DNA of 64,000 bases from Hetaerina americana (Eukaryota; Arthropoda; Insecta; Odonata; Calopterygidae). Positions 11,376 to 21,190 of the stretch are shown here, piece by piece (position 1 is the first letter of the stretch; every line of letters starts with the position of its first letter). The position numbers and the translations under genes are program-made. Under the pieces are notes generated by a model, which was not told the DNA's origin, did not search any database, and saw nothing but the letters and a program-made list of their open reading frames with translations. Location of the stretch: the NCBI GenBank assembly GCA_022747635.1, contig JAKTNV010000011.1, positions 20,609,481 through 20,673,480 on the forward strand. Reading direction: 5' to 3'.

Positions 11376-11440
11376 ACCTAAATCTACATCTACACCATAC
11401 CCCGAACACCGACGAAAGTTATTAGACAGGATGGTGTTTG
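11376..11440 (-). repeat. short family L-like tail fragment
   Basis: AAATCTACATCTACACCATA followed by CCCCGAACACCG resembles the tail and start of the 3' hairpin of family L LINEs. Very short and decayed. Confidence 0.4.
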
Positions 11441-11679
11441 ATGATAAGGCGACAGCCATTCATGCAGAGATATTAGTTCTTACCCGAATTTTCTAAATCT
11501 ACCTAATACTCCGCAAGCTGCTGCATGGGCGTGTGGCGGGGGATGTTAGGTCACCACCCGTAAAAGAGAATAAAATCACATGGAATACCAACATATTCAT
11601 GCGAACCTACACCCACAGAGACGTATAGTATACTCATGTGAAAGACCTTCCAACTTGTACGCATGCAAACACCTACATA

Positions 11680-12240
11680 CAGGGTTCGTCCGGAAAATAA
11701 GTGTACTGAGCTCAGGAAAAAAATTTATAACACTTTTACATATCTTAAGCTAATATTCCTTAAAATAGGACCCTTGTGAGTCGATACACTTGTTCCAGCG
11801 GCGTTCCCATTCCTGGAACGCTCCCGCGAAGGCATCATCGGGAACCTCTCGAAGACTCGTCGTCGACCTCTTTCTTCTCTGCCCTCCACGAACATCTTGT
11901 GCCACCGAAAGATCATGTTTCTGGACATGGCTGACTCCCCGTAAGCCTGGTTAATCATACCGACAGTTTCGGTAGACGATTTCCCAAGCTTTACCGCAAA
12001 TTTGATGGAATAACGCAGCTCCAAAAACTTCGGCATCGCGTTCCGTGACGTGGGTCGAAGCGTGGAGGTTCGCGTTAACAGAGCTCCTCACTACACCACA
12101 GCTCAGAGCCGACTGCCTTTTTCAGCGTCGCTTGCCAACATGCCCCCCTCCAATCGCAGCCCGTCAGAGCGGTGCTGGGCGCGCCTGGAGCGGCGGGAAA
12201 AAATCAGTAGTCAGTACACTTATTTTCCGGACGAACCCTG
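11680..12240 (-). mobile_element. 561-bp internally deleted mariner (family M2, copy 2)
   Basis: The terminal repeats 11680-11709 and 12211-12240 are perfect 30-bp reverse complements (CAGGGTTCGTCCGGAAAATA...). They are flanked by TA on both sides (11678-11679 and 12241-12242), the target-site duplication typical of mariner/Tc1 elements. Full mariners are about 1.3 kb, so over half is missing. Both ends are intact, so the element could still be moved by transposase supplied in trans. Confidence 0.93.
11750..12036 (-). pseudogene. mariner transposase remnant, N-terminus joined out of frame to C-terminus
   Basis: The N-terminal part has KFAVKLGKSSTETVGMINQA followed by YGESAMSRNMIFRWHKMF, the helix-turn-helix DNA-binding region of mariner transposases. 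It then passes abruptly to the C-terminal text AFQEWERRWNRCIDSQGSYF, which lies in another frame. The catalytic DDD domain (about 200 residues in the family) is absent. An ATG at 12036 fits the usual start just upstream of the helix-turn-helix. No product with activity can be expected, though a DNA-binding fragment of about 50 residues plus frameshifted tail is possible. Confidence 0.88.
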
Positions 12241-12429
12241 TATATACCAAAAACTAACATTCGCATACATATACGAATGTAGTAAAAGGCTAACCAATAA
12301 CGCGAAAATTAGGATTGAAAAGTAAGAGGGGGAAGTTCCACCTACCACATGGACATGCAACCCATGGTCTCCTCCCCTAAGGACAAAGGTAGGGAATGTG
12401 ACACCGCAGAAGGTAGGTAAAGGAGGCGT

Positions 12430-12613
12430 GCCCCCACACGCCCCTGAACAGACAATTTGAATAGATATTTACTAAGTAATATACAATTACGATCGTACAC
12501 ATGCACACGCCTTTATACGCCATGGTATTGTTCCTTTTTACGGTTGGTGACCTAACACCCCCCGCCACACGCCCTTGCGGCAGCTTGCGGGGATTATGTA
12601 GATGTAGATGCTA
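12430..12613 (+). mobile_element. family L LINE 3' end
   Basis: Contains TTTTTACGGTTGGTGACCTA, the hairpin CCCCGCC...GGCGGGGATT-type segment and the tail ATGTAGATGTAGATG at its right end. 5'-truncated, noncoding. Confidence 0.75.
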
Positions 12614-14455
12614 TAATGAGCGTGTTTGACGAAACCATGATTGATTTCTAGTACTAACTTGGTGATGGTGGTGATCTATCGCATTTGATTGCTGTGGTTC
12701 ATTTTTACTCCCTCCATTTTTATATATACCCGAGAACGGTAATCCGCTTTGGGTAAAAATAACACTTGTTTGGAAATAAGTTTTCCGCTATCATTAGTAT
12801 GAATTTGCACATCTTTTCGGGGGTTTTTAGTAAATGTTTTTTCCATTTACCTAACCTTATAAACACCCTTCCCCTCCCTTATCCCTTACCTATTACACCC
12901 GGTGATTGCACTCACTGCCACACACCTTATTATTGGATCGCGGAGTATTTATGCAGAATTATTAAGTTTTCCTCTGTAAGGTAAAGTATTTGACCGGTTA
13001 GGTCCGATTTTCGTAGTGATTGCACACCGTGCCAGAGAAGATCGAATACGTACCTACTTGAACCTGTTTTTTGACGGTTTCTATCCCTCCTATATTATAC
13101 CCTTGGAATGGTCTACCCATATAATTTGTTGTAATAATAATTCCATCAGTGTTGCATGAAAACACAGGTATCTGGTGTCTATCTCAAAGTATTTTTTAAG
13201 TCTTGTCTGCTCTCTTCGTGAATCAAGATTCTCCCGAACTATGTATATCGTCCTTAACGCCTACTCGATTGTTGTAGCATATTTTTCACAAAACTGAGGA
13301 ATTTTCTCTTAGCCATATCTTAAGCTTTAATTTACGTTACATCCCGTGGATACCGTGCATTTGCCGCGTATTCCAAATGTAGCCTAACTAAAGCTAAGTA
13401 ACGCCTAACTCTCTCTTACTTTTTCATTGCATTTTCCTACTTCTTAGCTACGTGACGATTGCTAATATGTAAACGGATCGTTTTGATGCATATAGTATGA
13501 GCAACAGACAAAGAAGAGAGTTGGCCGACTAACAGCGGGGCTGATAATATCGTGAAGCAACGAATCCGGGTCGTACCAGCAATAAAATCTTTAAGTGAAT
13601 AAGTTTTTCATTTTATCCATGATGGATAATTTCAACAACAATAGTCTTAAACAGTTTTCTCGAATCAGCTAAAGCGATGATAAAGTGTCGGCTGTAATCC
13701 TAGAAAATGTTTTGTAACTGTACCCTAGGCTGTCGTATTCTCTGCTAATATATTCACTCCCTCCAAGCTCCTTCCGCACCGACATTACCTGTCCTCCTTC
13801 GACTTAAAACTTCACCCTCTCTTTTTGAAGTTTGTTCTTCTTCTTTTGTTTCTCTGACTATCCGTTATAATTTCATCATTTGTCAATAGCATTTGTAGAC
13901 GCTCGAATTCCCATAGCTTTCTTTTATGCACTGCTCCTATCGTCCATATCTCATAGCCGTGGTAAATGACATTATTACATACTATGCTGTCATTATTTCA
14001 TCGGATATCAATAAAGTGTCCTTATTTTCTCTAGCTGCTGGTCTCGCATGCCTAGAGAAATATTTCACACGTGGATACGATAGTGCAAATACCTGTAGTT
14101 ATCATCATTTCCATTATTTGATTAATTTTACACATTTATTGTGACCACCATATCAATAAAATATAATTTTATAATTTTTCATGCCTAGTGTTGTACAATC
14201 GCCTCTAGCCTCCCACTCTAGCGGTGGCTCTAGGTTATCATGTAGATGTAGAAATATATTTATAAATTATAAGGGACATGAAAATGGAATTGCAAACTGT
14301 TTTTTTCCGAAACAGGGAATTGTTTTGTGATGAAATATTTGCCGCAGTTAACACCAAAAATCCAGGGTAATAGGAGGTAAGAACGTCACAGAATTTCGTA
14401 GTAATGGGCATCACCTAAGTCAGCCGCAGGTTCACTAAGACCTTAGCGAAATTTC
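12614..14455. other. unassigned DNA
   Basis: No gene. The segment 13730-13960 reads on the minus strand like another decayed LINE but could not be assigned. A TGTAGATGTAGAA scrap at 14238-14255 may be an isolated LINE tail. Confidence 0.4.
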
Positions 14456-15110
14456 CAAACTCCCATCCTCCTCTTCCTGGTCGCACCGTACCCTTCCACT
14501 CATCTTTTTCAGTTTTTTTTTAAACCCTTTCATTTCCCCTTAACCCTTCCCTCTCCTCCTTCAACTCCCCCTTCCTTCCTTCCTTCCCACTTTCCCCCGC
14601 AACCCCTTCCCAGCCCCCTCCGACCGCTCGGCTCCGCGTCCCTGATTGGTCTCCGTCTCACCTGACCTGCCTCACCCCACCTCCCCCGCCCCCATCGGTC
14701 CCTTCGACCCCCTTCGGTCCCAGCCTCGCGCGCCGCTTCCGAGGCATTCCTCCGCGCAGGGCCTCTCCCACCCCCGCCCCTTTCAGCCCTCTTCTCCCCT
14801 GCATCTTGGTCCTGCCGCCTCGAGACTGGTCAAAGGGGGACCACTCCCTTCCACTCGTGCCCTTCCCGGGGCGTGCGAAATATTTTTGGAAGGGGGGAGG
14901 GAAGGGTCGGCGGAGGTGCCATTCCGTCCCCGCCTCTGGGAAGAGGGTTTTTGCCAATGCACTCGATGGAAAAGTTTTGAGCCCCAAAAATCCTTACGTT
15001 TTGGGACGGTTTTTTTCCTCGAAATTTCTTGAGACGAAAGGGGTGCCGCTGCTCCTGGGTTTGAAATCTGGTAATCGAAAGGTTTGAGCGACTCTCTGGT
15101 ATTGTGACTT
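14456..15110. other. C/T-rich, GC-rich block
   Basis: Strong plus-strand pyrimidine bias at 14456-14870, turning purine-rich at 14880-14960. Open frames on both strands (up to 128 codons) are compositional. Confidence 0.5.
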
Positions 15111-15217
15111 TGTGTTGGAGGTGGCTTGCCCAAGTAAATATACAATTATTCATCATGAAGGGTTATCAATCCCAAGATTGGTTCGTAGTAGCTTCCCCGT
15201 ATACATCGTGCTCCCTG

Positions 15218-15648
15218 AAAAGAACAAGCGAGACTTAGACTTTCAGAAAGGTTCAGAACAAACGTGTTTAACAATGACACTAAAGGAATTGTTATGCTTT
15301 TCTCGGACAATCAGGAGTTCTAATAGTAAAAAACTAAAGTCATTATAGGAATAGTGAACACACTCGATTTACAAGCCAGGACTAGATTAAAACGCAGCGT
15401 GGACATAAGGTATACTCGCATTCGTAGGTTCATTTGTATGTTAGTTGACAGTATATGTATTTGCATGCGTGTAAGATACAAAGTATTTTGTATGCATTGC
15501 GCATTCGCATCTGTGGTTGTAGATTTGCGGGAATTTCTTGGTTTCGCATGTGGTTTTATACCCCTTTTACGACTGGTGACTTAACACCCCCCGCCATATG
15601 CCCTCGCGACGGCTTGTGGGGTTTAATGTAGATTTAGAATCCTTGAAT
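15218..15648 (+). mobile_element. 5'-truncated family L LINE with end of ORF2 and 3' UTR
   Basis: GAACAAGCGAGACTTAGACT and the following AGAAAGGTTCAGAACAAACG match positions 34363-34400 of the LINE at 32283-34866. The peptide ends RTIRSSNSKKLKSL, matching RTISNHNSKKPKSL of the longer copy, with the stop at 15346-15348. The 3' UTR, the hairpin (CCCCGCCATATGCCCTCGCG) and a TGTAGATTTAGA tail follow. It carries only the last 40 or so codons, with an internal deletion relative to the longer copy. Confidence 0.85.
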
Positions 15649-15794
15649 TGTCTCATTTTTCCTCGCACTGATATTTACCATAACCTACTTCTCGCAGTGC
15701 GTCCACGACCTACCTCTGTAATTCTTCCCCTCTTTCCTTCCTTAAATGATCCTGTAATAGGTATGGGATAAGAATCCATTTTGAAATAACGGGC

Positions 15795-16412
15795 ATTTTG
15801 ACGTTAAGGTTTTCGAGAAAGAGGAGAGCCAAGGTAAACGTTAAAATAGGAGGGAAAAAACTACTAAAACCTGCTTCGGATCAAGATGTTTTAAGCAGTC
15901 GGGACACCAGGAGAATCCCGTTAGGCAAAGAGGCTTTCACATGGAGGGAGTTGATGACAGGGACGTTGAATAAGGGTGCTAAGAAAAGAACAATTAAAAT
16001 TTTCGACTGAAAAAAGGCAAGTTAAAAGTTTGCTATGGAGCATTGTTTTATACGGCTCGGAAACTTGGTCGTTGAAGCAAGCTAATTGGTGTGTATTGGA
16101 GGATTTTGAAATGTGAATGTGTGCAAGGATGGGAGAAGTAAAATGGACGAAAAGGAAAACATGGTGGGGGTGTAGAGGGGATTGTTGGGAGAAATCCAAA
16201 GGAGGCAGGGAAGGTGGCTAAAGGATTTTGATTGGTGATGGAATGGACAGAATGAAGGGAGAAAGGAAGTATGAGGAATCGAAGAATGGTTCGATGTAAT
16301 GTGGGTTTTCAGGTTGTTTTTTGGGTTAATTAATGTGGCGATGATCAGTTCATATCCATTCAAAACATAACATATGTTACACTACCGAATAATCATAAAG
16401 GTATTGATTAAG
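15795..16412 (+). mobile_element. decayed family R LINE, most complete copy
   Basis: Translating in shifting frames gives SRDTRRIPLGKEAFTWRELM, then SLLWSIVLYGSETWSLKQA, then a C-terminal segment with MGEVKWTKRK. These correspond to the region after the reverse transcriptase palm in a widespread LINE group (motif YGSETW). At least two frameshifts and one stop are visible. The 3' end is near 16400. About a dozen more fragments of this family occur in the window. I did not assign it to a LINE clade. Confidence 0.75.
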
Positions 16413-17354
16413 CCTACCAAAATCATCGCTATTCCTTAACTCTTCGCCATTTGATACTCTCTGTATCATTTTATTTTCATCATTCTTAGGTAATGTTGCA
16501 TTTCGATCTCACTTAATAAAATTTTCTGTGCTACTTTTATCGTCAATGTCTTACATCCGTAAAACAGTGCACTCCACATATGTTTCTGTGAATCACTTCT
16601 CGTATTTTTATGCTGGTATTAGAGACCGTTAGTAGTTCATTCTCTTGTTGAAAGCCTTCCTTTTCAGTCATTACTTTTCTCCTTATCATGTATCTCTTTC
16701 TTCTCGCATAGCATGTGATCTTGCTGCCTAAATCTCTCTCAGTGTCATATTATTATTGGATAACCTGTTTCAATTACACTTGAAGCACAGTAACAGTCTT
16801 ATTACGAATAAATCTATTTATCTAACGCATGAATTTTCATCATTGAACTTTGCTAGCCTATCGCTATCTTATTTAATCTTTTTTGGTATTTCCTTATGTT
16901 TCCCGGAAGGGGGACCCGCAGGTGGAGAAGGATTTTTCGCCGATTGGGTTTTGCTATGGAAGGGTTGACAGGAAAGTAGGAAGACGGATCCCGTGGGAAA
17001 GTTTAGGTCTAACATCGGTCACCACAGTCAAGGCCGGAAGTCGTGAGGACTTTGTGGTCAAATGGGGTGTAAACACTGAGCTGAAATTCTTTTGAAAGGA
17101 AACGAGGACTATCTATGGATATCCGTGAATGAATACAAAATCCTTAAAATTAAATGGATACGAAGGACTAAAGCTTCTTCTTCTTGTAAGAAGAAAAATT
17201 ACGTATTCCAAAAGTTTTTGCGAATTGTTAAGCATCTTTTGATCTTCCACTATCTGGACGACGTCAATTTTATTGATGAACAACCTGTGTCTACTTTGTG
17301 GCTAAGACTTTAATTGGCGGGTGTTTTGCTCGTACCCAATTATGATATTCTATC
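16413..17354. other. unassigned DNA
   Basis: No gene recognised. 16420-16760 may be minus-strand debris of another old LINE. Confidence 0.35.
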
Positions 17355-17657
17355 TTCAATGCCTGTATAAAAAGAGACGTTTCAGGCGTGATATGGTGGA
17401 ATATCATGATTAATTAAAAATAGCAATTTTCCACAAAAATAAAATTTAATGCGACCGGTTTCAATGTTACTACATCATCATCAGGTTGATGATGTACCCC
17501 GATGTACAGACCTGATGATGTACAGACCGATGTACAGACGATGATACGATACGATGATACGATGTACAGACCTGATGATGATGTAGTAACATTGAAACCG
17601 GTCGCATTAAATTTTATTTTTGTGGAAAATTGCTATTTTTAATTATTCAATGCCTGT
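17355..17657. mobile_element. palindromic Penelope-like insertion with 12-bp target duplication (pair D)
   Basis: TTCAATGCCTGT occurs at 17355-17366 and 17646-17657 and brackets the element. Inside, arm 17411-17486 is the exact reverse complement of 17570-17645 (76 bp). The 83-bp spacer is made of irregular GATGTACAGAC direct repeats. A 44-bp segment lies between the left duplication and the left arm. Each arm carries CTGATGA ... GAAACCGGTC. Confidence 0.75.
17572..17603 (+). ncRNA. hammerhead-ribozyme-like motif in Penelope-like end D
   Basis: CTGATGA (17572-17578) is followed by one extra base. A 5-bp stem GATGT/ACATT with an AGTA loop comes next, then GAAA (17594-17597) and the self-complementary ACCGGT leading to the GTC triplet. 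This layout fits minimal hammerheads with a very short stem III reported from Penelope-like elements. The extra base and an unclear stem I lower confidence. The mirror copy lies on the minus strand in the left arm. Confidence 0.45.
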
Positions 17658-17824
17658 GTTTACATTAATTTTATATTTGCGTGTGTGTTAAGGATTATCT
17701 TAGACGATCTTCAGTAATTGAAACAATATTTTTAATGCATACCCGCATTGCAAAATTGTATTCCACAATGTGTTTTGATATCATTATTTCATGGTGGTTA
17801 AGTTGAACATTGAAAATGGAGCAC

Positions 17825-17962
17825 AACATTAGATGATCAAAGCAGTCGGGAAACAAGAAGAATTGCAAGAATTGCGTTCGGCAAGAAGGCTTTCACTAGG
17901 AGGAGAGACGTCGTGTAAGGGTGTTAATAAAATATTAGTAATGACTGATATGGAGCGCGATT
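17825..17962 (+). mobile_element. short family R LINE fragment
   Basis: GCAGTCGGGAAACAAGAAGA and GTTCGGCAAGAAGGCTTTCA match the 15890-15950 part of the longer copy. Truncated on both sides. Confidence 0.6.
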
Positions 17963-18335
17963 TTGTACGGTACGGAAACCGTTGACTGTCTTTGACTGAC
18001 TGGTATTGGTTTTTTAATACTCTCTTCATTTTACCTGCTCCCTGAACGGTTTTTAATTGGCACACCGAGCCATTCCTACCGAGTCCTTTCATCTCGTGCT
18101 CGAATCGGCCCTCCTTCAAGACTAGCAACCCTGCTGATTCACGAGACAGACTCCCGCGTCTCCGTGTGGGGGCGTTAGCGTCTCAGCGCAGACCGAGATT
18201 TGGTCGAAGGAGGAGACAAGTAGTGAGGAAGGGTATGGGGGTTTCGTGAAGATGATTTGAGTGTGACAGTTAGAAGTAAGCAGCCCCGGGGACTCGGACA
18301 AGAGGTGGGGCGGGGCCATGTGGGGGGATTCGGGG
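17963..18335. other. unassigned DNA
   Basis: No gene or repeat recognised. Confidence 0.4.
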
Positions 18336-18336
18336 T

Positions 18337-18520
18337 TCATCTACATCTACATAATACCCCGTAAGCCGCCGCAAGGGCGTGTGGCGGGGAGTGTTATGTC
18401 ACCAACCGTAAAAAGGAAAAATACCACATGCAAAAAAAAAAAAAACGGAAAATTACACCCACAGCAGCGCACACACTCATGCAAAAGGAAGGGTTTTGGG
18501 AAATGGGAATAGCATCCGCG
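18337..18520 (-). mobile_element. family L LINE 3' end
   Basis: CTACATCTACATAATACCCC followed by the GCCGCCGCAAGGGCG hairpin, GTCACCAACCGTAAAA and an A-rich run. This is the reverse complement of the LINE 3' end. Noncoding. Confidence 0.78.
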
Positions 18521-18689
18521 TCACGGGAAATTAAGTTCGCGATAAATATGTGTTTGCGGAGGTCATTTCTCTCCCTCGGTGTGCGGGATGGAGTGTGCGT
18601 GGCCAAGGGAGGTGTGGTCACAGGTGCGTAGGCACAGGACGCGGAGAATATTTCGCGAGTGGGGAAAGTTGAAATAGACCCGAGTGACG

Positions 18690-18870
18690 TTCAGCATTTT
18701 TTATCGTATTCTTCAACATCGCCAATTACAACACTCTGCATCCACTTTTTCCGCCTCTTTTGAATCTCTCCCAAAACCCTCTCTCGTATTCCACCATGCC
18801 CAAAACTTCTGCGTTGATTTTCCTTACCCTCCTTTTTACGTAGCCTCGCAGGAATTAATGCATTCCTTTA
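18690..18870 (-). mobile_element. family R LINE fragment
   Basis: On the minus strand, GGGAGAGATTCAAAAGAGGC and the adjoining GGATGCAGAG text match the copies at 38570 and 30655. Short and decayed. Confidence 0.5.
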
Positions 18871-18999
18871 ATCCGCTCAATATCACATCTTCTAGTTCAT
18901 CGACCGCCGCTATAAAATTCGGCTCATTTTATTGGGCTGCTCCTCACCTTTATGTCACTCATTTGGCGTTCTTCTGCGAAAACAACGCGCACAATCCTC

Positions 19000-19110
19000 T
19001 TCTGCATCTACATTATGTTCAGCAAGCCACCGGGAAGGTGTGTGGCAGGTGGTATGTGTCCACAATAGTTAAGCAATGCACTCGAATAGATGAAGTCACC
19101 TACCATGCAT
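19000..19110 (-). mobile_element. decayed family L-like 3' end
   Basis: GCATCTACATTATGTTCAGC, then AAGCCACCGGGAAGGTGTGT and GGCAGGTGGTATGTGTCC keep the order of tail and hairpin but with many changes. An older or sister family. Confidence 0.55.
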
Positions 19111-19175
19111 ATGAGATATGACTACGGAAAACTATTCTCACATGCAAATTAATTTTCCACCACTGATGGGAAATA

Positions 19176-19928
19176 CGAGGGTCATCCGGAAAGTAGTACC
19201 CGTTCGTGCCGCATGAAGTGCTGACGACGCGAGTAGCCGCTGGACGAGGTCAGATAGCTTCAGTGGCTTGTCTGCCTTCTCTGAGCCAAGTTGCGTGACG
19301 CTAGCATTGCCTGTGTTGTTTCTGTGATTGTTTACAATGTTTAAAAAAATTGAGAACGCCGCCAGTTGTGAAGTGAGGGCAGTGATTAAATTCCTCAATG
19401 CAAGAAACGTTCGCCCATGTGATATTCATCGCCAATTAAAGGAGGTGTATGGAGACAATGTAATGGACGAGTCGTCTGTTCGGCGGTGGTGTCGCAACTT
19501 CAACATGGGGAGGGGGAACACACACGACGATGAGCGTTCGGAGAGACCGTCTGTCATTACAGACCAACTGGTGAGCTCAGTTGACGAATTCGTGAGGAAC
19601 GATCGGCGCGTCACAATTGATGACATCTGTGAGCATTTTCCCAATGTTTCTCGAACAATTGTTCATGAAATTGTTAAACACCATCTGCATTATGCAAAAA
19701 TTTGTGCAAGATGGGTCCCTCGCGTATCTCAATGAGCTGGCGGCGAAGGACTATGCAGCAGGAATACAGAAACTTGTCACACGTTATGACAAATGCCTTA
19801 ATTTGCTTGGAGATTATGTTGAGAAGTAGTTTAAAGTATCCTCTTTCAAATAAAATTTTTTATGTTTGTTAATATTTACTTTTGTGTCTTTATTTCACGA
19901 ACGGGTACTACTTTCCGGATGACCCTCG
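19176..19928 (+). mobile_element. 753-bp internally deleted mariner (family M1)
   Basis: Perfect 33-bp terminal inverted repeats (19176-19208 and 19896-19928, CGAGGGTCATCCGGAAAGTA...) are flanked by TA at 19174-19175 and 19929-19930. A full-length mariner is about 1.3 kb, so about 550 bp is missing from the middle. The perfect terminal repeats suggest a fairly young insertion. Confidence 0.95.
19337..19829 (+). pseudogene. mariner transposase with catalytic core deleted
   Basis: From ATG at 19337 (an in-frame ATG at 19328 is also possible) the frame encodes the paired helix-turn-helix region: RAVIKFLNARNVRPCDIHRQ, then SSVRRWCRNFNMGR, then DERSERPSV and the second helix-turn-helix. It runs to CARWVPRVSQ and stops at 19735. 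The shifted frame continues VQDGSLAYLNELAAKDYAAG and on to GDYVEK, stop at 19829, which is the normal transposase C-terminus. The DDD catalytic domain is missing. At the junction the same bases read ARWVP in one frame and QDGS in the other, which suggests deletion by microhomology between two matching stretches of the parent gene. Confidence 0.93.
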
Positions 19929-19930
19929 TA

Positions 19931-20705
19931 CTAAAAAAAACCGCGTGAGATAACACATGAGCATATTTTAATAGAGTGGAAATTTTTTCCAGTTCTCGGT
20001 GTCTCCTTCCTTGCTAAAGTACGCGGTGATGACTTAGCTTCCACGGTGAAAATAGCCTGCCGTAGGCACCCAATATCTTAAACTCTATGAATCGTAATTA
20101 TTACATGGACCTGCCCTTCCCACCTGTTCACCTCCTTCAGTGTCCCGGTCGAGTCCATATACCGTGAAGAGAAATTTGTAACATGTGGGAAAGTAGTGGC
20201 CATCTAATTCTCTGCAATTGCAGGAACTCATAAACTTTCACCGCCGCCGTCTGGTTTGCCAAATGTTCCGGTCGCGAATATGAAGCTGGCGTGGAATTAA
20301 GTTATATGGTCCAGGCATCGTTGACTCACGGAATCCTTCTGTAACGAAAATGCTATCGCTTTAGAGCTCTTCGTTCCCGTTCCTCCAACCACTTAAACGA
20401 ACCACTTGCGATTCACTGAGTTCGTTTGCACGCGTTTTCAGGCGTGTTATTTCACGGAGGATTTGTCTTTAGGTGTGAGCATGGCAGTGAAATACCATAG
20501 CACTTCTCAGTTTGCTGGATATTCGTGATAATTTTCGAATTGAGACAGATGGTATGTTTATTTTTCAAAACATTCCGTCGTTTGTTAGCCATCGTCATTT
20601 CTTTAGTTTCACAAAGCATTCTACCACATTGGGTGGATCTCGTTGTGTAAGTTTTGGATGAACTGGACTCTACATTAGGGCGAATTTGTACTTTCAAGTA
20701 GTAGT
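19931..20705. other. unassigned DNA
   Basis: No gene or shared repeat recognised. Confidence 0.4.
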
Positions 20706-20708
20706 TTT

Positions 20709-20906
20709 GAGGGGAGGCGACCGACAGCTAAGGTCATTTGCGCCATAGGGGATGGACAGGAAAGGATGAAGGGTGGAGAGAAACCTGGCGTCGGCATTAG
20801 CCTACTCTTTACGAAAGGCGCCAAGAGGTCCGCAGTTTAACGTCCCATCCGACGGACGGCGTACTCACTCAAAGTACCCTCCACAAAGCACCTCAAGTAG
20901 GGATCG
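20709..20906 (-). mobile_element. SINE with GGATGGGACGTTAAAC core (SINE-G, copy 1)
   Basis: The reverse complement aligns along its full length with 52324-52540. Shared landmarks in order are CGATCCCTA, GGATGGGACGTTAAACTG, TTGGCGCC, GTTTCTC and GGTCGCCT. The 18-bp core is identical while flanking parts have diverged. Blocks of this kind are known as conserved central domains in several animal SINE families. Confidence 0.8.
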
Positions 20907-21009
20907 AGATTGTACTTTCAAAAATATACGGTGGTGTTATAATTGAAACTCTCGATACGCTTAAGTAAGTTGCCCATTTAATTTATTATAATTAATTTAT
21001 TTCTTTTTT

Positions 21010-21190
21010 TTTTGACCCCGGTGGCGGAGGGATAACGTCCTCGCCGGGCAACCCAGAGGTCGCGTGTTCGATTCCCGCCTAGGTGGGTTTTTCTCCATCG
21101 AGGGCTTGGAAGTTTTCAATTGTTTACTGTAATATCATATCACCGATGTAAAATAGTCTCATCAGATGGTGAAATAAATAAATGATAAAC
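21010..21190 (+). mobile_element. tRNA-derived SINE (SINE-3)
   Basis: The head GGTGGCGGAGGGATAACG resembles an A-box region. GTGTTCGATTCCCGCC is a good B-box. A tRNA-unrelated body follows and the 3' end is an AAATAAATAAATGA tail. A diverged head of similar design is at 27735-27815. Confidence 0.7.

Larger units (their letters stand above)
11494..12300 (-). mobile_element. family L LINE 3' end, interrupted by a mariner element
   Basis: The left part (11494-11679) has the tail, hairpin (CTCCGCAAGCTGCTG) and CACCACCCGTAAAA, ending GCATGCAAACACCTACA. The right part (from 12241) continues CCAAAAACTAACATTCGCAT. In the intact LINE at 34.6 kb these two texts are adjacent on the opposite strand. The mariner at 11680-12240 was therefore inserted into an existing LINE copy. 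Confidence 0.75.

Noticed and set aside
17411..17645. Host microRNA precursor
   Set aside because: Arms are longer than usual and perfectly paired, and the segment is bracketed by a target duplication, so a mobile element is the better explanation.
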